Below, in pieces: positions 1-7,412 of a DNA stretch of 64,000 nt; the stretch's first letter is position 1, and each line of letters opens with the position of its first letter. The position numbers were made by a program, and so were the translations under genes. The stretch is from Halorientalis marina (GTDB lineage: Archaea; Halobacteriota; Halobacteria; Halobacteriales; Haloarculaceae). Where the stretch lies: NCBI RefSeq assembly GCF_023028345.1, contig NZ_CP095487.1, positions 1,550,001 to 1,614,000 of the forward strand. The letters are read 5' to 3'. The notes below the pieces were generated by a model. That model saw only the letters and a list, made by a program, of their open reading frames with translations, was not told where the DNA came from and did not search any database.

Positions 1-1
1 G

Positions 2-262
2 GCGGTTCGGGCGTCCCTCGTCGACAACGGCTTCGATATCCGTCTCCCGTTCCAGTACCTGTACCACCGACACCCGTCCCGCTCGGCGCAGGTCGCATCC
101 GATACCACCAGACAACGTGCTGAAGAGCTCGCAGACCATCTGCTCGCGCTTCCGGTATCGTCGGCGACGGGAGCCACGACCGTCCGAAACATCTGTCTCA
201 CCATCGAGGTACACTACCGTCGGCGACTGTTGCGAGACCGGCACGACGGAACCACGGAGTAA
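2..262 (+). CDS. C-terminal end of a probable DegT/DnrJ-family aminotransferase (partial)
   Basis: An open frame enters from the left edge and stops at TAA 260-262, giving 86 residues. The stretch AEELADHLLALPVSS resembles the helix plus small-side-chain LPV motif near the C-terminus of DegT/DnrJ/EryC1 sugar aminotransferases. The following residues, ending in an Arg-rich HYRRRLL helix, are less typical. The PLP-binding part lies outside the window, so the family call rests on one short motif and is tentative. A complete DegT enzyme lies at 4529-5665. Confidence 0.45.
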   Translation, partial: AVRASLVDNGFDIRLPFQYLYHRHPSRSAQVASDTTRQRAEELADHLLALPVSSATGATTVRNICLTIEVHYRRRLLRDRHDGTTE

Positions 263-365
263 TCCAACGTCGAGAAAGTGGTGAAAATCCGCTTTAGACC
301 GACCGGAACGGTCGGTCTACCCGATCGGTGACTGTCCAAGGTTGACCTTTCGGCTAGGTATCAAG

Positions 366-372
366 TTTATAA
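366..372 (+). promoter_or_regulatory. TATA-like element before PadR gene
   Basis: TTTATAA ends 32 nt before the ATG at 405. That spacing fits an archaeal TATA box with a leaderless or nearly leaderless transcript. It supports the ATG at 405 over the upstream in-frame codon at 342. Confidence 0.5.
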
Positions 373-404
373 CTACAATCGACTATGTAGGATTATTCGA
401 CGGT

Positions 405-698
405 ATGTTCGATTTGACTGGCTTCCAGCGTGATATCGTCTACGTCATCGCGGGGCGGGAAGACCCGACTGGTGTCGCAGTCAAGGAGGGACTGGGTCGG
501 TGCTACGACGTCGAAATAAACCACGGGCGTCTCTACCCGAACCTCGATACGCTCGTCGACGCTGATTTGGTGGTGAAACGGGCCAAGAACGACCGCGCGA
601 ATATCTACAAACTGAGCGACCGGGGGATCACCGCCCTACGAGAGCGGCGCCAGTGGGAGAACAAACACCTCAGAAAGAGCCAGGCCGTCATCGGATAG
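405..698 (+). CDS. PadR-family winged-helix transcriptional regulator
   Basis: This 97-residue protein is a compact PadR regulator: an N-terminal helix ([17 protein letters not shown]), a recognition region with [12 protein letters not shown], a basic wing (KRAKNDRANIYKLSD) and a short C-terminal helix. Minimal archaeal PadR proteins of this size bind DNA as dimers and often repress themselves or neighbours. The start was set at 405 because the sequence from [11 protein letters not shown] matches the paralogue at 61473-61769 and a TATA-like box lies correctly upstream. The two paralogues sit near opposite ends of the glycan island. Ligand and targets are not visible. Confidence 0.85.
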   Translation: MFDLTGFQRDIVYVIAGREDPTGVAVKEGLGRCYDVEINHGRLYPNLDTLVDADLVVKRAKNDRANIYKLSDRGITALRERRQWENKHLRKSQAVIG

Positions 699-787
699 GG
701 AGAGTCGATACGAGAGACGGCAGGTGGACCACCAGCGACGTGATCACACCGACGGTGCCAGTAATCTCCTCTGATACTCACAAAACC

Positions 788-796
788 TATTTATAA
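788..796 (+). promoter_or_regulatory. TATA-like element before HalOD1 gene
   Basis: TATTTATAA ends 26 nt before the ATG at 823, the spacing expected for an archaeal TATA box on a leaderless mRNA. It favours the ATG at 823 over the TTG codons at 817 and 820. Confidence 0.5.
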
Positions 797-822
797 CTCC
801 GGGCTCGACACAATTCTTGTTG

Positions 823-1140
823 ATGAACTCAGCGGACTGCAGAAGCGGTGAGAACGCCCAACAGGACGCTGACAGGGTCATGCGACACGAGTACGACTGG
901 TCGACGACGAAACCGAGTGTGGCAGTGGTCAGGTCGGTCGCACTCGCCGCGGATCGCGATCCGAGGGACCTAGAAATCCTCCAGCAGGTGGTGGACACGG
1001 ACGGACTGGACGCGATCATGAAAGCGGATAGCACCGACAGCTCGGGTCCCAGCATTATGTTCGGGTTCGCCGGATACGAGGTAACCGTTCACAGCGACGG
1101 GTTCCTCGTGGTCCGACCCGCCGAATCCGACACGGTGTGA
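823..1140 (+). CDS. HalOD1 output-domain protein
   Basis: This 105-residue protein matches the haloarchaeal HalOD1 pattern: YDWSTTKPSVAVVRSVA, then a DPRDLEILQQVVDTDGLDAI helix and a terminal beta section (MFGFAGYEVTVHSDGFLVV). HalOD1 occurs alone or fused to receiver domains and is regarded as an output module of haloarchaeal signalling; its biochemical activity is not established. There is no membrane segment. It stands alone, convergent with the winged-helix gene on the other strand. A role in regulating the island is inference from position. Confidence 0.8.
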   Translation: MNSADCRSGENAQQDADRVMRHEYDWSTTKPSVAVVRSVALAADRDPRDLEILQQVVDTDGLDAIMKADSTDSSGPSIMFGFAGYEVTVHSDGFLVVRPAESDTV

Positions 1141-1152
1141 CCCTCCCTCACC

Positions 1153-1470
1153 TCACGGCTTCGGCTCGGACTGTAAACTGACGGTCCCGTCCGAATGCGA
1201 GTACGTGATGCGGTCCGAGGCGACGAGCGCCGGGATGTGACGATCGTACAGGTTCAAGTACGTGGCCCGGAGGTGAGCCGACGACACTTCCCCAACCGCA
1301 CGACCGGATTCGATAGCTGCGACGTGTCGAGCGATCTCCGTCAGTCCGACCGGGTTGTCGACTTCTTGTAGGACTTGAATCACATACTGCCGCCGCTGAC
1401 AGGGAGCCGTCCGGCTATCGAGCGCACCACTCGTCGGAGTTCCGGTGTCGTTTTCGCTCCCACCCGTCAT
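1153..1470 (-). CDS. DUF7344-type winged-helix protein (soluble)
   Basis: This 105-residue protein has the haloarchaeal winged-helix pattern also seen at 2647-3276 and 6040-6585: RRQYVIQVLQE helix, V-x-LTEIARHVAAIE, then LRATYLNLYDRHIPALVASDRITY. Unlike those two it has no C-terminal membrane helices and is likely cytoplasmic. The first 25 residues are polar and probably disordered. It is convergent with the HalOD1 gene, 12 bp apart. It is probably a DNA-binding regulator with unknown target. Confidence 0.75.
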   Translation of the reverse strand: MTGGSENDTGTPTSGALDSRTAPCQRRQYVIQVLQEVDNPVGLTEIARHVAAIESGRAVGEVSSAHLRATYLNLYDRHIPALVASDRITYSHSDGTVSLQSEPKP

Positions 1471-1694
1471 CGTACACGGATTAAAACATATCCTTAGTAG
1501 TTATTAGTCTCCTAAAACCGACACGCGGTGGTTGTTGAGAAGCAGAAAATCGTCTCGAGCGTGGGTAGAGCACGTCCAAAACCGCTCGTCTGCTGGCCGC
1601 CAGGTGAAAGCCGGGGCACCCTCGTGAGTATTCACTAACTACGCTCAGGATAGTATACCAATTACTATTCCTACGTGTTCACTGGTAACGAGAC

Positions 1695-1808
1695 ATGGGG
1701 ATCAAGCTCACTGAAGAGGAAATGCGGCGAATCGAGCAGTTCGCGAAAACACCGGCGTACGAACGCACGCCCGAGGCGCTCGTTCCGGACGACGGTGAGG
1801 CGGAGTAG
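1695..1808 (+). CDS. Small conserved-looking protein (37 aa)
   Basis: ATG at 1695 opens a 37-residue frame ending at TAG 1806-1808. The protein begins MGIKLTEEEMRRIEQFAKT and ends in an acidic tail (LVPDDGEAE). It is one amphipathic helix followed by a Pro/acidic segment, acidic like real haloarchaeal proteins, and resembles short hypothetical proteins I associate with haloarchaea. The TAG lies 58 nt before the ATG of the next gene, so the two may be cotranscribed. A longer overlapping frame is Arg/Ser-rich and looks spurious. Confidence 0.5.
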   Translation: MGIKLTEEEMRRIEQFAKTPAYERTPEALVPDDGEAE

Positions 1809-1865
1809 TTCCAACGGCGGGTTGTGCGTCCCGTCGGCGCCCGCTACCGGGCGGCTGATTTACAC

Positions 1866-2570
1866 ATGAACGGGACAGGAGTCCACACGGACGGGGGGCC
1901 CGGCGATAGCTCCGGCGAGGTGCTTGAGGCTGCCGTCACTGGTGGAAAAGTCCCCGTCGGCATTTATGGGCTGGGGACCAGCGGACTTCTGGAAGCGAGC
2001 CGGTTCGCGACGCTCACCGGCGACACCGTGGGCGCGGATACGGACGGCAGCATCGTCCGTGCGCTAAAAGACGCACGGGTACCGGTCGGGATACCGGCGG
2101 CAGTCGCCGAGCGCGTCACCGGCTGCCTGGCTGACGAGTCGCTTCGCGTGATATCGAACCACTCCGTCGTGGCGGACTGGGCGACGATCCACGTCGTCGC
2201 CGTCTCGTCGGGCTCCACACCTGTCCCCGTCGACGAACAGTTCCGGGAACTGCTCCGGGCGGTCGCTGGGGGTCTCCGACCGGGTGACCTGGTCTGTATC
2301 ACCACGCCGACGCCACCGGGGACGGTTCGGCGGTCCGTCGTTCCGCTCCTCGCGCGCGAGGCGTCCGTCGACGAAAGTCAGTACGGCGTTGCATACTGTC
2401 CACGGTGGGCCGGAGGCCCCGAACGGAACTGCCGACTCGTCGCGGGACGGGACCGAGAGAGCACGCGGACAGCGAGGCGGGTGTACGAACTCGCTGCGGA
2501 CGGCCCCGTGGTCGCGGTGTCCGACCTGACGACGGCAGAGCGGGTCCAGTTGGTCCGTGAACTCGCCTGA
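1866..2570 (+). CDS. Stand-alone NAD-binding domain related to UDP-sugar dehydrogenases (truncated paralogue)
   Basis: This 234-residue protein aligns with only the first domain of the complete dehydrogenase at 7413-8765: GKVPVGIYGLGTSG against GELPVAVYGLGKMG, LTGDTVGADTD against LTGDTIGVDID, TPTPPGT against ESTVPPGT, YGVAYCPRWA against FGVAHCPERT. It stops where the central dimerisation helix begins, so it lacks that helix, the catalytic-Cys segment and the C-terminal UDP-binding domain. The Rossmann GxGxxG is intact but the family ST-PPGT motif is altered. Without the Cys it cannot perform the two-step oxidation. It may be a decayed copy or a repurposed NAD-binding protein. ATG 1866 was chosen; an in-frame codon at 1824 is possible. 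Confidence 0.7.
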   Translation: MNGTGVHTDGGPGDSSGEVLEAAVTGGKVPVGIYGLGTSGLLEASRFATLTGDTVGADTDGSIVRALKDARVPVGIPAAVAERVTGCLADESLRVISNHSVVADWATIHVVAVSSGSTPVPVDEQFRELLRAVAGGLRPGDLVCITTPTPPGTVRRSVVPLLAREASVDESQYGVAYCPRWAGGPERNCRLVAGRDRESTRTARRVYELAADGPVVAVSDLTTAERVQLVRELA

Positions 2571-2646
2571 TTCAGTGCCGGTTGATGGCTACTGTAGTGA
2601 CGCTGCAGAACTGCTCGCTCACGTCGGAGAACGCTGAAGTACCCAC

Positions 2647-3276
2647 TCAGTCCTGCGGAACTCCTCTCACGCTATCGAGTAGCGGCTCGTCGGTTCGCGT
2701 GACGAGCGAGTAGCCGACAGCACAGTTGAGGAGGACTGTCAGTCCGACGAGGGCAGCGAAGACGGCAGCGGACGAGGCACCAGTCAGGGCGAGAGCCAGC
2801 AGCGCCGCCCCACCCAGGAGCCCGATGCCGAGAAACAGTCGAGTGTGGTCTGCCGGTTCCTCGTCGGTCCCGTCGAGGTACTCGAAAAGCTGTGGGGCGT
2901 TGTCACCGATCTCGACGATCCCACGGTCCTTGTTGAAATCGATGATGTCCATGTCGTCCATCTTCGAGAGGTGACACTGGTAAAGCCCCACGTACACCCG
3001 TTTGCGCTGGCTGGAGGTGATCGACTGGACGCTGGTGTCGTTCTCGATCGCGGCGATGTGCTCCGCGAGGTCACTGAGCGTCACGCGCTGCTCCTCGTCC
3101 CGTAGATAGTGGAGCACTCGCCGCCGGCGTTCGTTTTTCAGGATTGCAAAAACGTTGTCTAGTGACAGCTCTACCCCCTCTTCCATCTCCTCGGCTTCCG
3201 ACTCCGCACTCGTCTTCTGCTGTTCTTCCCGTGCCCCAGGTCGTGATTCCGGACTGCGTCGTGAATCGGTACTCAT
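2647..3276 (-). CDS. DUF7344-type winged-helix protein with two C-terminal membrane helices
   Basis: This 209-residue protein has a polar Glu/Ser-rich N-terminus (about 1-35), a winged-helix domain (about 38-130; LKNERRRRVLHYL, LSDLAEHIAAIEND, QRKRVYVGLYQCHLSKMDDM, then a wing with DRGIVEIGD) and two hydrophobic segments at about 145-190. The HTH plus membrane anchor suggests a membrane-tethered regulator, a common haloarchaeal architecture. The gene is isolated with an AT-rich 312-base leader. The related protein at 6040 has the same layout. Confidence 0.85.
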   Translation of the reverse strand: MSTDSRRSPESRPGAREEQQKTSAESEAEEMEEGVELSLDNVFAILKNERRRRVLHYLRDEEQRVTLSDLAEHIAAIENDTSVQSITSSQRKRVYVGLYQCHLSKMDDMDIIDFNKDRGIVEIGDNAPQLFEYLDGTDEEPADHTRLFLGIGLLGGAALLALALTGASSAAVFAALVGLTVLLNCAVGYSLVTRTDEPLLDSVRGVPQD

Positions 3277-3588
3277 TTCTATTGTTTCTCGTGTGAATCT
3301 CTCGTTGACCGCTTCGACTCCACCCGCCTCACCGGCATCCTGTCAATAGAAGAATCATCCTTATAATATCTATCTATAGTAAATACTATACTTATTCTAC
3401 CTCGCACCGGTAAGATAGTCATTACCTTACGTGGAAGCTAGTAATACGTATCTACGGCACAACCTAGTCACGTTGGGTGGTGGTCGGGCCGCTCTATGGA
3501 GTGTACTGGTTCTCCCGACTGTTCTTCGCTCGCGGCTTTCTGAACTGGTGGCCCGCCCGTCGCGCACGAAGTGACCGCAGCTCGTGAT
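3277..3588. other. Intergenic, AT-rich promoter region
   Basis: There is no gene here. It holds the likely minus-strand promoter of the DUF7344 gene ending at 3276. The stretch about 3345-3410 is unusually AT-rich (runs such as TTATAATATCTATCTATAG), with several possible TATA boxes. The right part is an ordinary GC-rich 3' region of the oxidoreductase gene. Confidence 0.5.
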
Positions 3589-4536
3589 TTACGTCGTTTC
3601 GGCCCGGATGCGACGGGCGATCCGGAGGGCACGGAGTGCGTCTTGGCCCGTCACTTCGGGGACGGTTCCCTCGCGGTGGCTCGTGACGAAGTCCGACAGT
3701 TGAGCCTTCAGGGGCTCCCTGTTCTCGATCATCGGGCGCTCGATGATGTTCTCGTGTCTGAACCGGACGTCGCCATCGTGGTCGACGAACTCGGGCAGCG
3801 AGTGGCGATGTATCTCGATCTGTTGGTCGTTGTAGTCCGATTCGATATGACATTCCTCGGTGGTTACCGAGATATCTCGCACCTTCTTCTGTGTGACGCG
3901 CGAGGCCGCCAGCGAGCCGAAGGCGCCGGACTCGAACTCGATGTATGCGGAGACACGCTGCCCGTCGGCCGCACCCGTCGCCGCGACGTCTGACACCGGC
4001 GAATCGGCCAGTGTGAGCATCACGTCGATGTCGTGAATCATCAGGTCGAGGACGACACCGTCGGTCGGGTCGCGATCTATCGGCGGGCCCAGGCGTCGCG
4101 CGTCGAACGAAATCGGCACCTCGCCGGCGAGGATTCGCTTCAGCATACGTACCACCGGATTAAACCGTTCGATATGTCCCACCTGAAGCGTGACGTCCGC
4201 CCCGTCGGCCCGTTCACAGAGTTCGACTCCCCGGTCAGGGTCACGGACGAAGGGCTTTTCTATGAGAACGGATGTGCCCGCGTCGATAGCCTCCTCGGCC
4301 ACCTGGGCGTGAAAATTGGTCGGGACCGCCACCGAAACGACGTCCGCGCGCTCGAACAAAGTCTGCCGGGAGCGAGCGGTCGTCCCGTAGTCGTCCGCGA
4401 TCGACTCCGCGCGGGTCTCGTCCTGATCGGCCACCCCGACAAGCGTCGTGTCGGGTAGCTCGGCGTACACACGCGCGTGGTGGCTCCCCATCGTTCCCAC
4501 CCCGATGACGCCTGCGTCTACCGGGGCCTCATTCAT
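3589..4536 (-). CDS. Gfo/Idh/MocA oxidoreductase, probable UDP-HexNAc(A) 3-dehydrogenase
   Basis: This 315-residue protein is NAD(P)-dependent. The Rossmann motif GVIGVGTMGSHHARVY is N-terminal, EKPF lies near residue 90, and the C-terminal Gfo/Idh substrate domain contains GHIERFNP and MIHDIDVML. WbpB/WlbA-type members oxidise C3 of UDP-GlcNAc or its uronate, giving the 3-keto sugar that a DegT aminotransferase converts to a 3-amino sugar. The adjacent upstream gene is exactly such an aminotransferase, overlapping by 8 bp, so the pair is almost certainly coupled. Start chosen at 4536 (MNEAPVDAG); 4548 is possible. The exact UDP-sugar is inferred. Confidence 0.9.
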   Translation of the reverse strand: MNEAPVDAGVIGVGTMGSHHARVYAELPDTTLVGVADQDETRAESIADDYGTTARSRQTLFERADVVSVAVPTNFHAQVAEEAIDAGTSVLIEKPFVRDPDRGVELCERADGADVTLQVGHIERFNPVVRMLKRILAGEVPISFDARRLGPPIDRDPTDGVVLDLMIHDIDVMLTLADSPVSDVAATGAADGQRVSAYIEFESGAFGSLAASRVTQKKVRDISVTTEECHIESDYNDQQIEIHRHSLPEFVDHDGDVRFRHENIIERPMIENREPLKAQLSDFVTSHREGTVPEVTGQDALRALRIARRIRAETT

Positions 4537-5665
4537 TGGTCGGAACACTCCGTGCCCGTGTCTCGGCCGTACTGAACGACTTCAGCGCCGACGCGACGCG
4601 TTCGAGCTCGTCCTGTGAGAGCCCCGGATGTACCGGGACGGAGAGTGCCTCCCTGGCCATCCGCTCGGCGACTGGCAACTCCCAGTCGTAGTCACGGTAC
4701 GCCGGTTCCCGGTGGATCGGCGTGTCGTAGTAGACACCGGTCTCGATGCCGTGTGCCTCCAGATGCTCGGCGAGTGCATCGCGGTGCTGCGTCTGGAGCG
4801 TGTACTGGTGGTAGACGTGGCGCCGGTCTCGGGGTTCGACGGGCGGGATGAGCTCCGTCCCTTCGAGCGCGTCGGTGAGTCGTCCGGCGTGTGCTCGGCG
4901 CAGTCGGTTGAATTTGGGTAGCTTCTCCAGTTGCACGAGCCCCATACTCGCGGCGACGTCCGTCATCCGGAAGTTATGGCCGACCTGAACCTTCCGGCCT
5001 TCGTGCCCGCGTCCGTGGTTGATGAACTGCCGACAGCGCTCGGCGACCGCGGGGTCGTCGGTGACGACGGCGCCGCCCTCCCCGGTGGTCATGTTCTTTG
5101 TCGGGTAGAAACTGAAACAGGCCGCGTCGGCGAGCGAGCCGACCGGGTCACCCTCGTACGTCGCACCGTGGGCCTGTGCGGCGTCCGACACGAGCACGGC
5201 GTTTTCCTCTGCTGCGATCTCACTGAGTTCGTCCATCGCGGCCGGCAAACCGTAGAGGTGGACGGCGAGGATGGCATCGATGCTTCCGTCAAGGCTCGCG
5301 ATTCGACGCCTGACTGCGTGGGGGTCGAGCGTGAACGTCTCCATATCGATGTCGGCGAACACCGGCTCTGCACCGGCGAGGCGGATCGCGTTCGCCGTCG
5401 CGACGAAGCTGAACGGCGACGTCAGGACGCGGTCGCCATCGCCGATGCCAAGCACCGTCAACGCAGTGTGGAGTGCGGTGGTGCCGTTGCTCGTCCCAAC
5501 CGCGTGGTCCGCGTTACAGAACGCGGCGAAGGCGTCCTCGAAGGCCTCGACCTGTCCGTTGCTGGCAAGCTGACCGCTCCGGACCGACTCGGCCGCGACC
5601 TCGGCTTCCCGGTCTCCGACCCCGACATCGACCAGCGGAACGGTGGCCCCCGTATCCTCCGTCAT
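4529..5665 (-). CDS. DegT/DnrJ/EryC1/StrS PLP-dependent sugar aminotransferase
   Basis: This 378-residue protein is full length for the family. It shows GTSNGTTALHTAL (phosphate-binding loop), SDAAQAHGATY (cofactor Asp), SFYPTKNMTTGEGG with the Schiff-base Lys, and a C-terminal ALSVPVHPGLSQDE. It should transfer an amino group to a keto sugar nucleotide, most likely the 3-keto product of the downstream Gfo/Idh enzyme (WbpE-like role). Start was set at MTEDTG (5665); an in-frame ATG at 5746 adds 27 low-complexity residues. An ATAACAA element lies at 5801-5807. Sugar specificity cannot be read directly. Confidence 0.93.
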   Translation of the reverse strand: MTEDTGATVPLVDVGVGDREAEVAAESVRSGQLASNGQVEAFEDAFAAFCNADHAVGTSNGTTALHTALTVLGIGDGDRVLTSPFSFVATANAIRLAGAEPVFADIDMETFTLDPHAVRRRIASLDGSIDAILAVHLYGLPAAMDELSEIAAEENAVLVSDAAQAHGATYEGDPVGSLADAACFSFYPTKNMTTGEGGAVVTDDPAVAERCRQFINHGRGHEGRKVQVGHNFRMTDVAASMGLVQLEKLPKFNRLRRAHAGRLTDALEGTELIPPVEPRDRRHVYHQYTLQTQHRDALAEHLEAHGIETGVYYDTPIHREPAYRDYDWELPVAERMAREALSVPVHPGLSQDELERVASALKSFSTAETRARSVPTNE

Positions 5666-6039
5666 CTCTGCCCCCGGACCGGTCCGGACGGCCCGCAGTC
5701 CCGCCCCAGGGCGGGTCCCCACGCACAATGGCGTTCCGGCGTCCATCGAAAGGTTGCATCAGTCATCTCAATCACAGACAACGAAAGCGAAGAACGGTCT
5801 TTGTTATCCACATCTTGACCGACGGCCGGCACGGCACCACCGGCGCAAACCGGCCGACGGGGAACTGATTACGGCGAGCGGTGCTCGTCTGTGATTCTAC
5901 CACTACCCTGCATATTAGACGGCTGTTATTGGCGATAGCAGGGGTGTAACAAAGGGCGTCTCTCCTCTTCCGTAACGGTAGCGTACTAACCCGGTCAGAT
6001 GTCCACACCCCACACCACTCCCACAGGAACGATTCCGTG
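5666..6039. other. Divergent intergenic region
   Basis: It separates the minus-strand aminotransferase operon from the plus-strand DUF7344 gene. It contains the ATAACAA element at 5801-5807 (minus orientation). No tRNA, repeat or convincing short gene was seen. If translation really begins at 5746, the left 81 bases are coding. Confidence 0.5.
5801..5807 (-). promoter_or_regulatory. ATAACAA element upstream of aminotransferase/oxidoreductase pair
   Basis: TTGTTAT on the plus strand reads ATAACAA toward the aminotransferase gene, 55 nt before the in-frame ATG at 5746 and 136 nt before 5665. It is one of the recurring island elements. Confidence 0.45.
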
Positions 6040-6585
6040 ATGACAGAAGGGCAGGAAGCATTCACGCAGGACGAGATATTCGACATTCTGAGCAACGGCC
6101 GCCGGAGATACGTTCTCTCCCTGCTCAAACAGGCCGATGGGCCGGTCCACATCAACGAACTCGCGGAAAAGGTGGCTGCCTGGGAGAACGACATCGAGGC
6201 CGACGAGCTGACCGACCAGCAATCCAAACGAGTGTACGTTTCACTCTATCAGAGCCATATTCCAAAGCTCGAATCACTCGGGATCGTCGAGTACACCGAA
6301 GACGACAATCTCGTCGCCCTGACCGACGAAGCGGATCGCATAGACCGGTTTCTGGGGGACTCTTCGGACGACATCCGTTGGCAGCGAATCTACCTCGGCC
6401 TGGCTCTCGCAAGTGTGGCCCTGTCGGTACTCGTGTGGGTGGACATCGAGGCGATCCCGCAGATTCCGCCGTTGCTTGTCGGAATTCTGATCAGTGTGGC
6501 GGTGGCGACGACGGCGTTGATCCAGTACGCCTACGAGCGATCCCGGACATCAAGCCCACCGGAGGAGTTCAGCCAACGTTTCTGA
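6040..6585 (+). CDS. DUF7344-type winged-helix protein with two C-terminal membrane helices
   Basis: This 181-residue protein carries an N-terminal winged helix: FDILSNGRRRYVLSLLKQ, INELAEKVAAWEND, QQSKRVYVSLYQSHIPKLESLGIVEY. Two hydrophobic segments follow at about 115-135 and 140-165. It is close in sequence and layout to the protein at 2647-3276. The ATG at 6040 is preferred over the preceding in-frame GTG. It is probably a membrane-anchored regulator placed between two sugar-nucleotide loci. The signal sensed is unknown. Confidence 0.85.
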   Translation: MTEGQEAFTQDEIFDILSNGRRRYVLSLLKQADGPVHINELAEKVAAWENDIEADELTDQQSKRVYVSLYQSHIPKLESLGIVEYTEDDNLVALTDEADRIDRFLGDSSDDIRWQRIYLGLALASVALSVLVWVDIEAIPQIPPLLVGILISVAVATTALIQYAYERSRTSSPPEEFSQRF

Positions 6586-6593
6586 ACCGCCAC

Positions 6594-6788
6594 TTACCCC
6601 TCGTCGAAGACGCCGCGTCCCGCCTGTAGCTCACGCATCGTCGCACAGGCGAGACACGCGTGTACCTCGTCGTTGTTTCCCCCGAAAACACGAACGAACT
6701 GCACGGTCACGTATTCGCCACACCCGCGACACCGTCGTTTGACTTGGGGGGACTGCTCGCTCTCTTCGGCGCTGAAACTGCTGTCCAT
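6594..6788 (-). CDS. Small zinc-ribbon protein
   Basis: This 64-residue protein has two Cys pairs, CRGCG and CLACA, separated by a short beta-rich stretch (EYVTVQFVRVFGG). That is a four-Cys treble-clef or ribbon arrangement that should bind one zinc. The first 20 residues are acidic and probably flexible. Many haloarchaea encode such tiny zinc-finger proteins of unknown function. Start at MDSSFSAEE (6788); an upstream in-frame Met at 6803 exists. It is convergent with the DUF7344 gene, 8 bp apart. Confidence 0.7.
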   Translation of the reverse strand: MDSSFSAEESEQSPQVKRRCRGCGEYVTVQFVRVFGGNNDEVHACLACATMRELQAGRGVFDEG

Positions 6789-7118
6789 GCCTGGCCGCAT
6801 CAAAAGTACGAATATATTTCAGTATAGAACGATTACATCGAACGACCTCCGGTAGTCTCTGTCAGGGTCGCCCTGGACCGGCGTGTCGTTCCCGGCCAAC
6901 TGGCCCGACGAACGGTGGCACAATGACCACCGTCGACACCCGTCCTGTACCGTGAGCGAGGGGTAAGGAGAGAATTACTGAGAAGTAGGGAGTTCAGAAT
7001 TAAACTTGAGGAAACGAAATAAGCGAGCAAGATCACCTGGTATGAACGAAGCACATCGCAATAATTGGTCGGGGCTCGCGGTCGGCCACTGGCGAACTGG
7101 TGATAGCAGGACCGCCCA
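6789..7118. other. Divergent intergenic region
   Basis: It lies between the zinc-ribbon gene (minus) and the winged-helix gene (plus). AT-rich patches at about 6800-6840 and 6960-7030 probably hold the two promoters. No ATAACAA heptamer and no convincing gene are visible. Confidence 0.45.
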
Positions 7119-7394
7119 ATGAGTTCAGATTGGGATACCGTCAGCTTCGTCATCAGTTCGCGGTACCGTTCGGTAGTCCTCCGAAACCTCGTAGACGGGC
7201 CGGCGACGCCCTCGCAGATCGCCGAACAATCGGATGTCGGCATCGCCCACATCTCCCGTGCTCTGGGCGAACTCCGCGACGAGGGACTGGTCGAACTCCT
7301 CGTCTCCGAAGAGCGACGCAAGGGGCGGGTCTACGGCATAACCGAGGACGGGAGCGCGATCTGGGAGACGATCACAGCCGAGAGTCTGATCTGA
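7119..7394 (+). CDS. Winged-helix (ArsR/MarR-like) transcriptional regulator
   Basis: This 91-residue protein is a single winged helix: SRYRSVVLRNLVDGPATPSQIAEQSD (helices 1-2), VGIAHISRALGELRDEGLVELL (recognition helix and turn), then a basic beta wing (SEERRKGRVYGITEDG). The size and the lack of a ligand domain fit the small ArsR/MarR-like regulators common in archaea. It is convergent with the UDP-sugar dehydrogenase gene, 18 bp apart. Control of the adjacent sugar-nucleotide genes is plausible but not shown. Confidence 0.8.
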   Translation: MSSDWDTVSFVISSRYRSVVLRNLVDGPATPSQIAEQSDVGIAHISRALGELRDEGLVELLVSEERRKGRVYGITEDGSAIWETITAESLI

Positions 7395-7412
7395 GAGCGC
7401 CGCAACCGGTGT

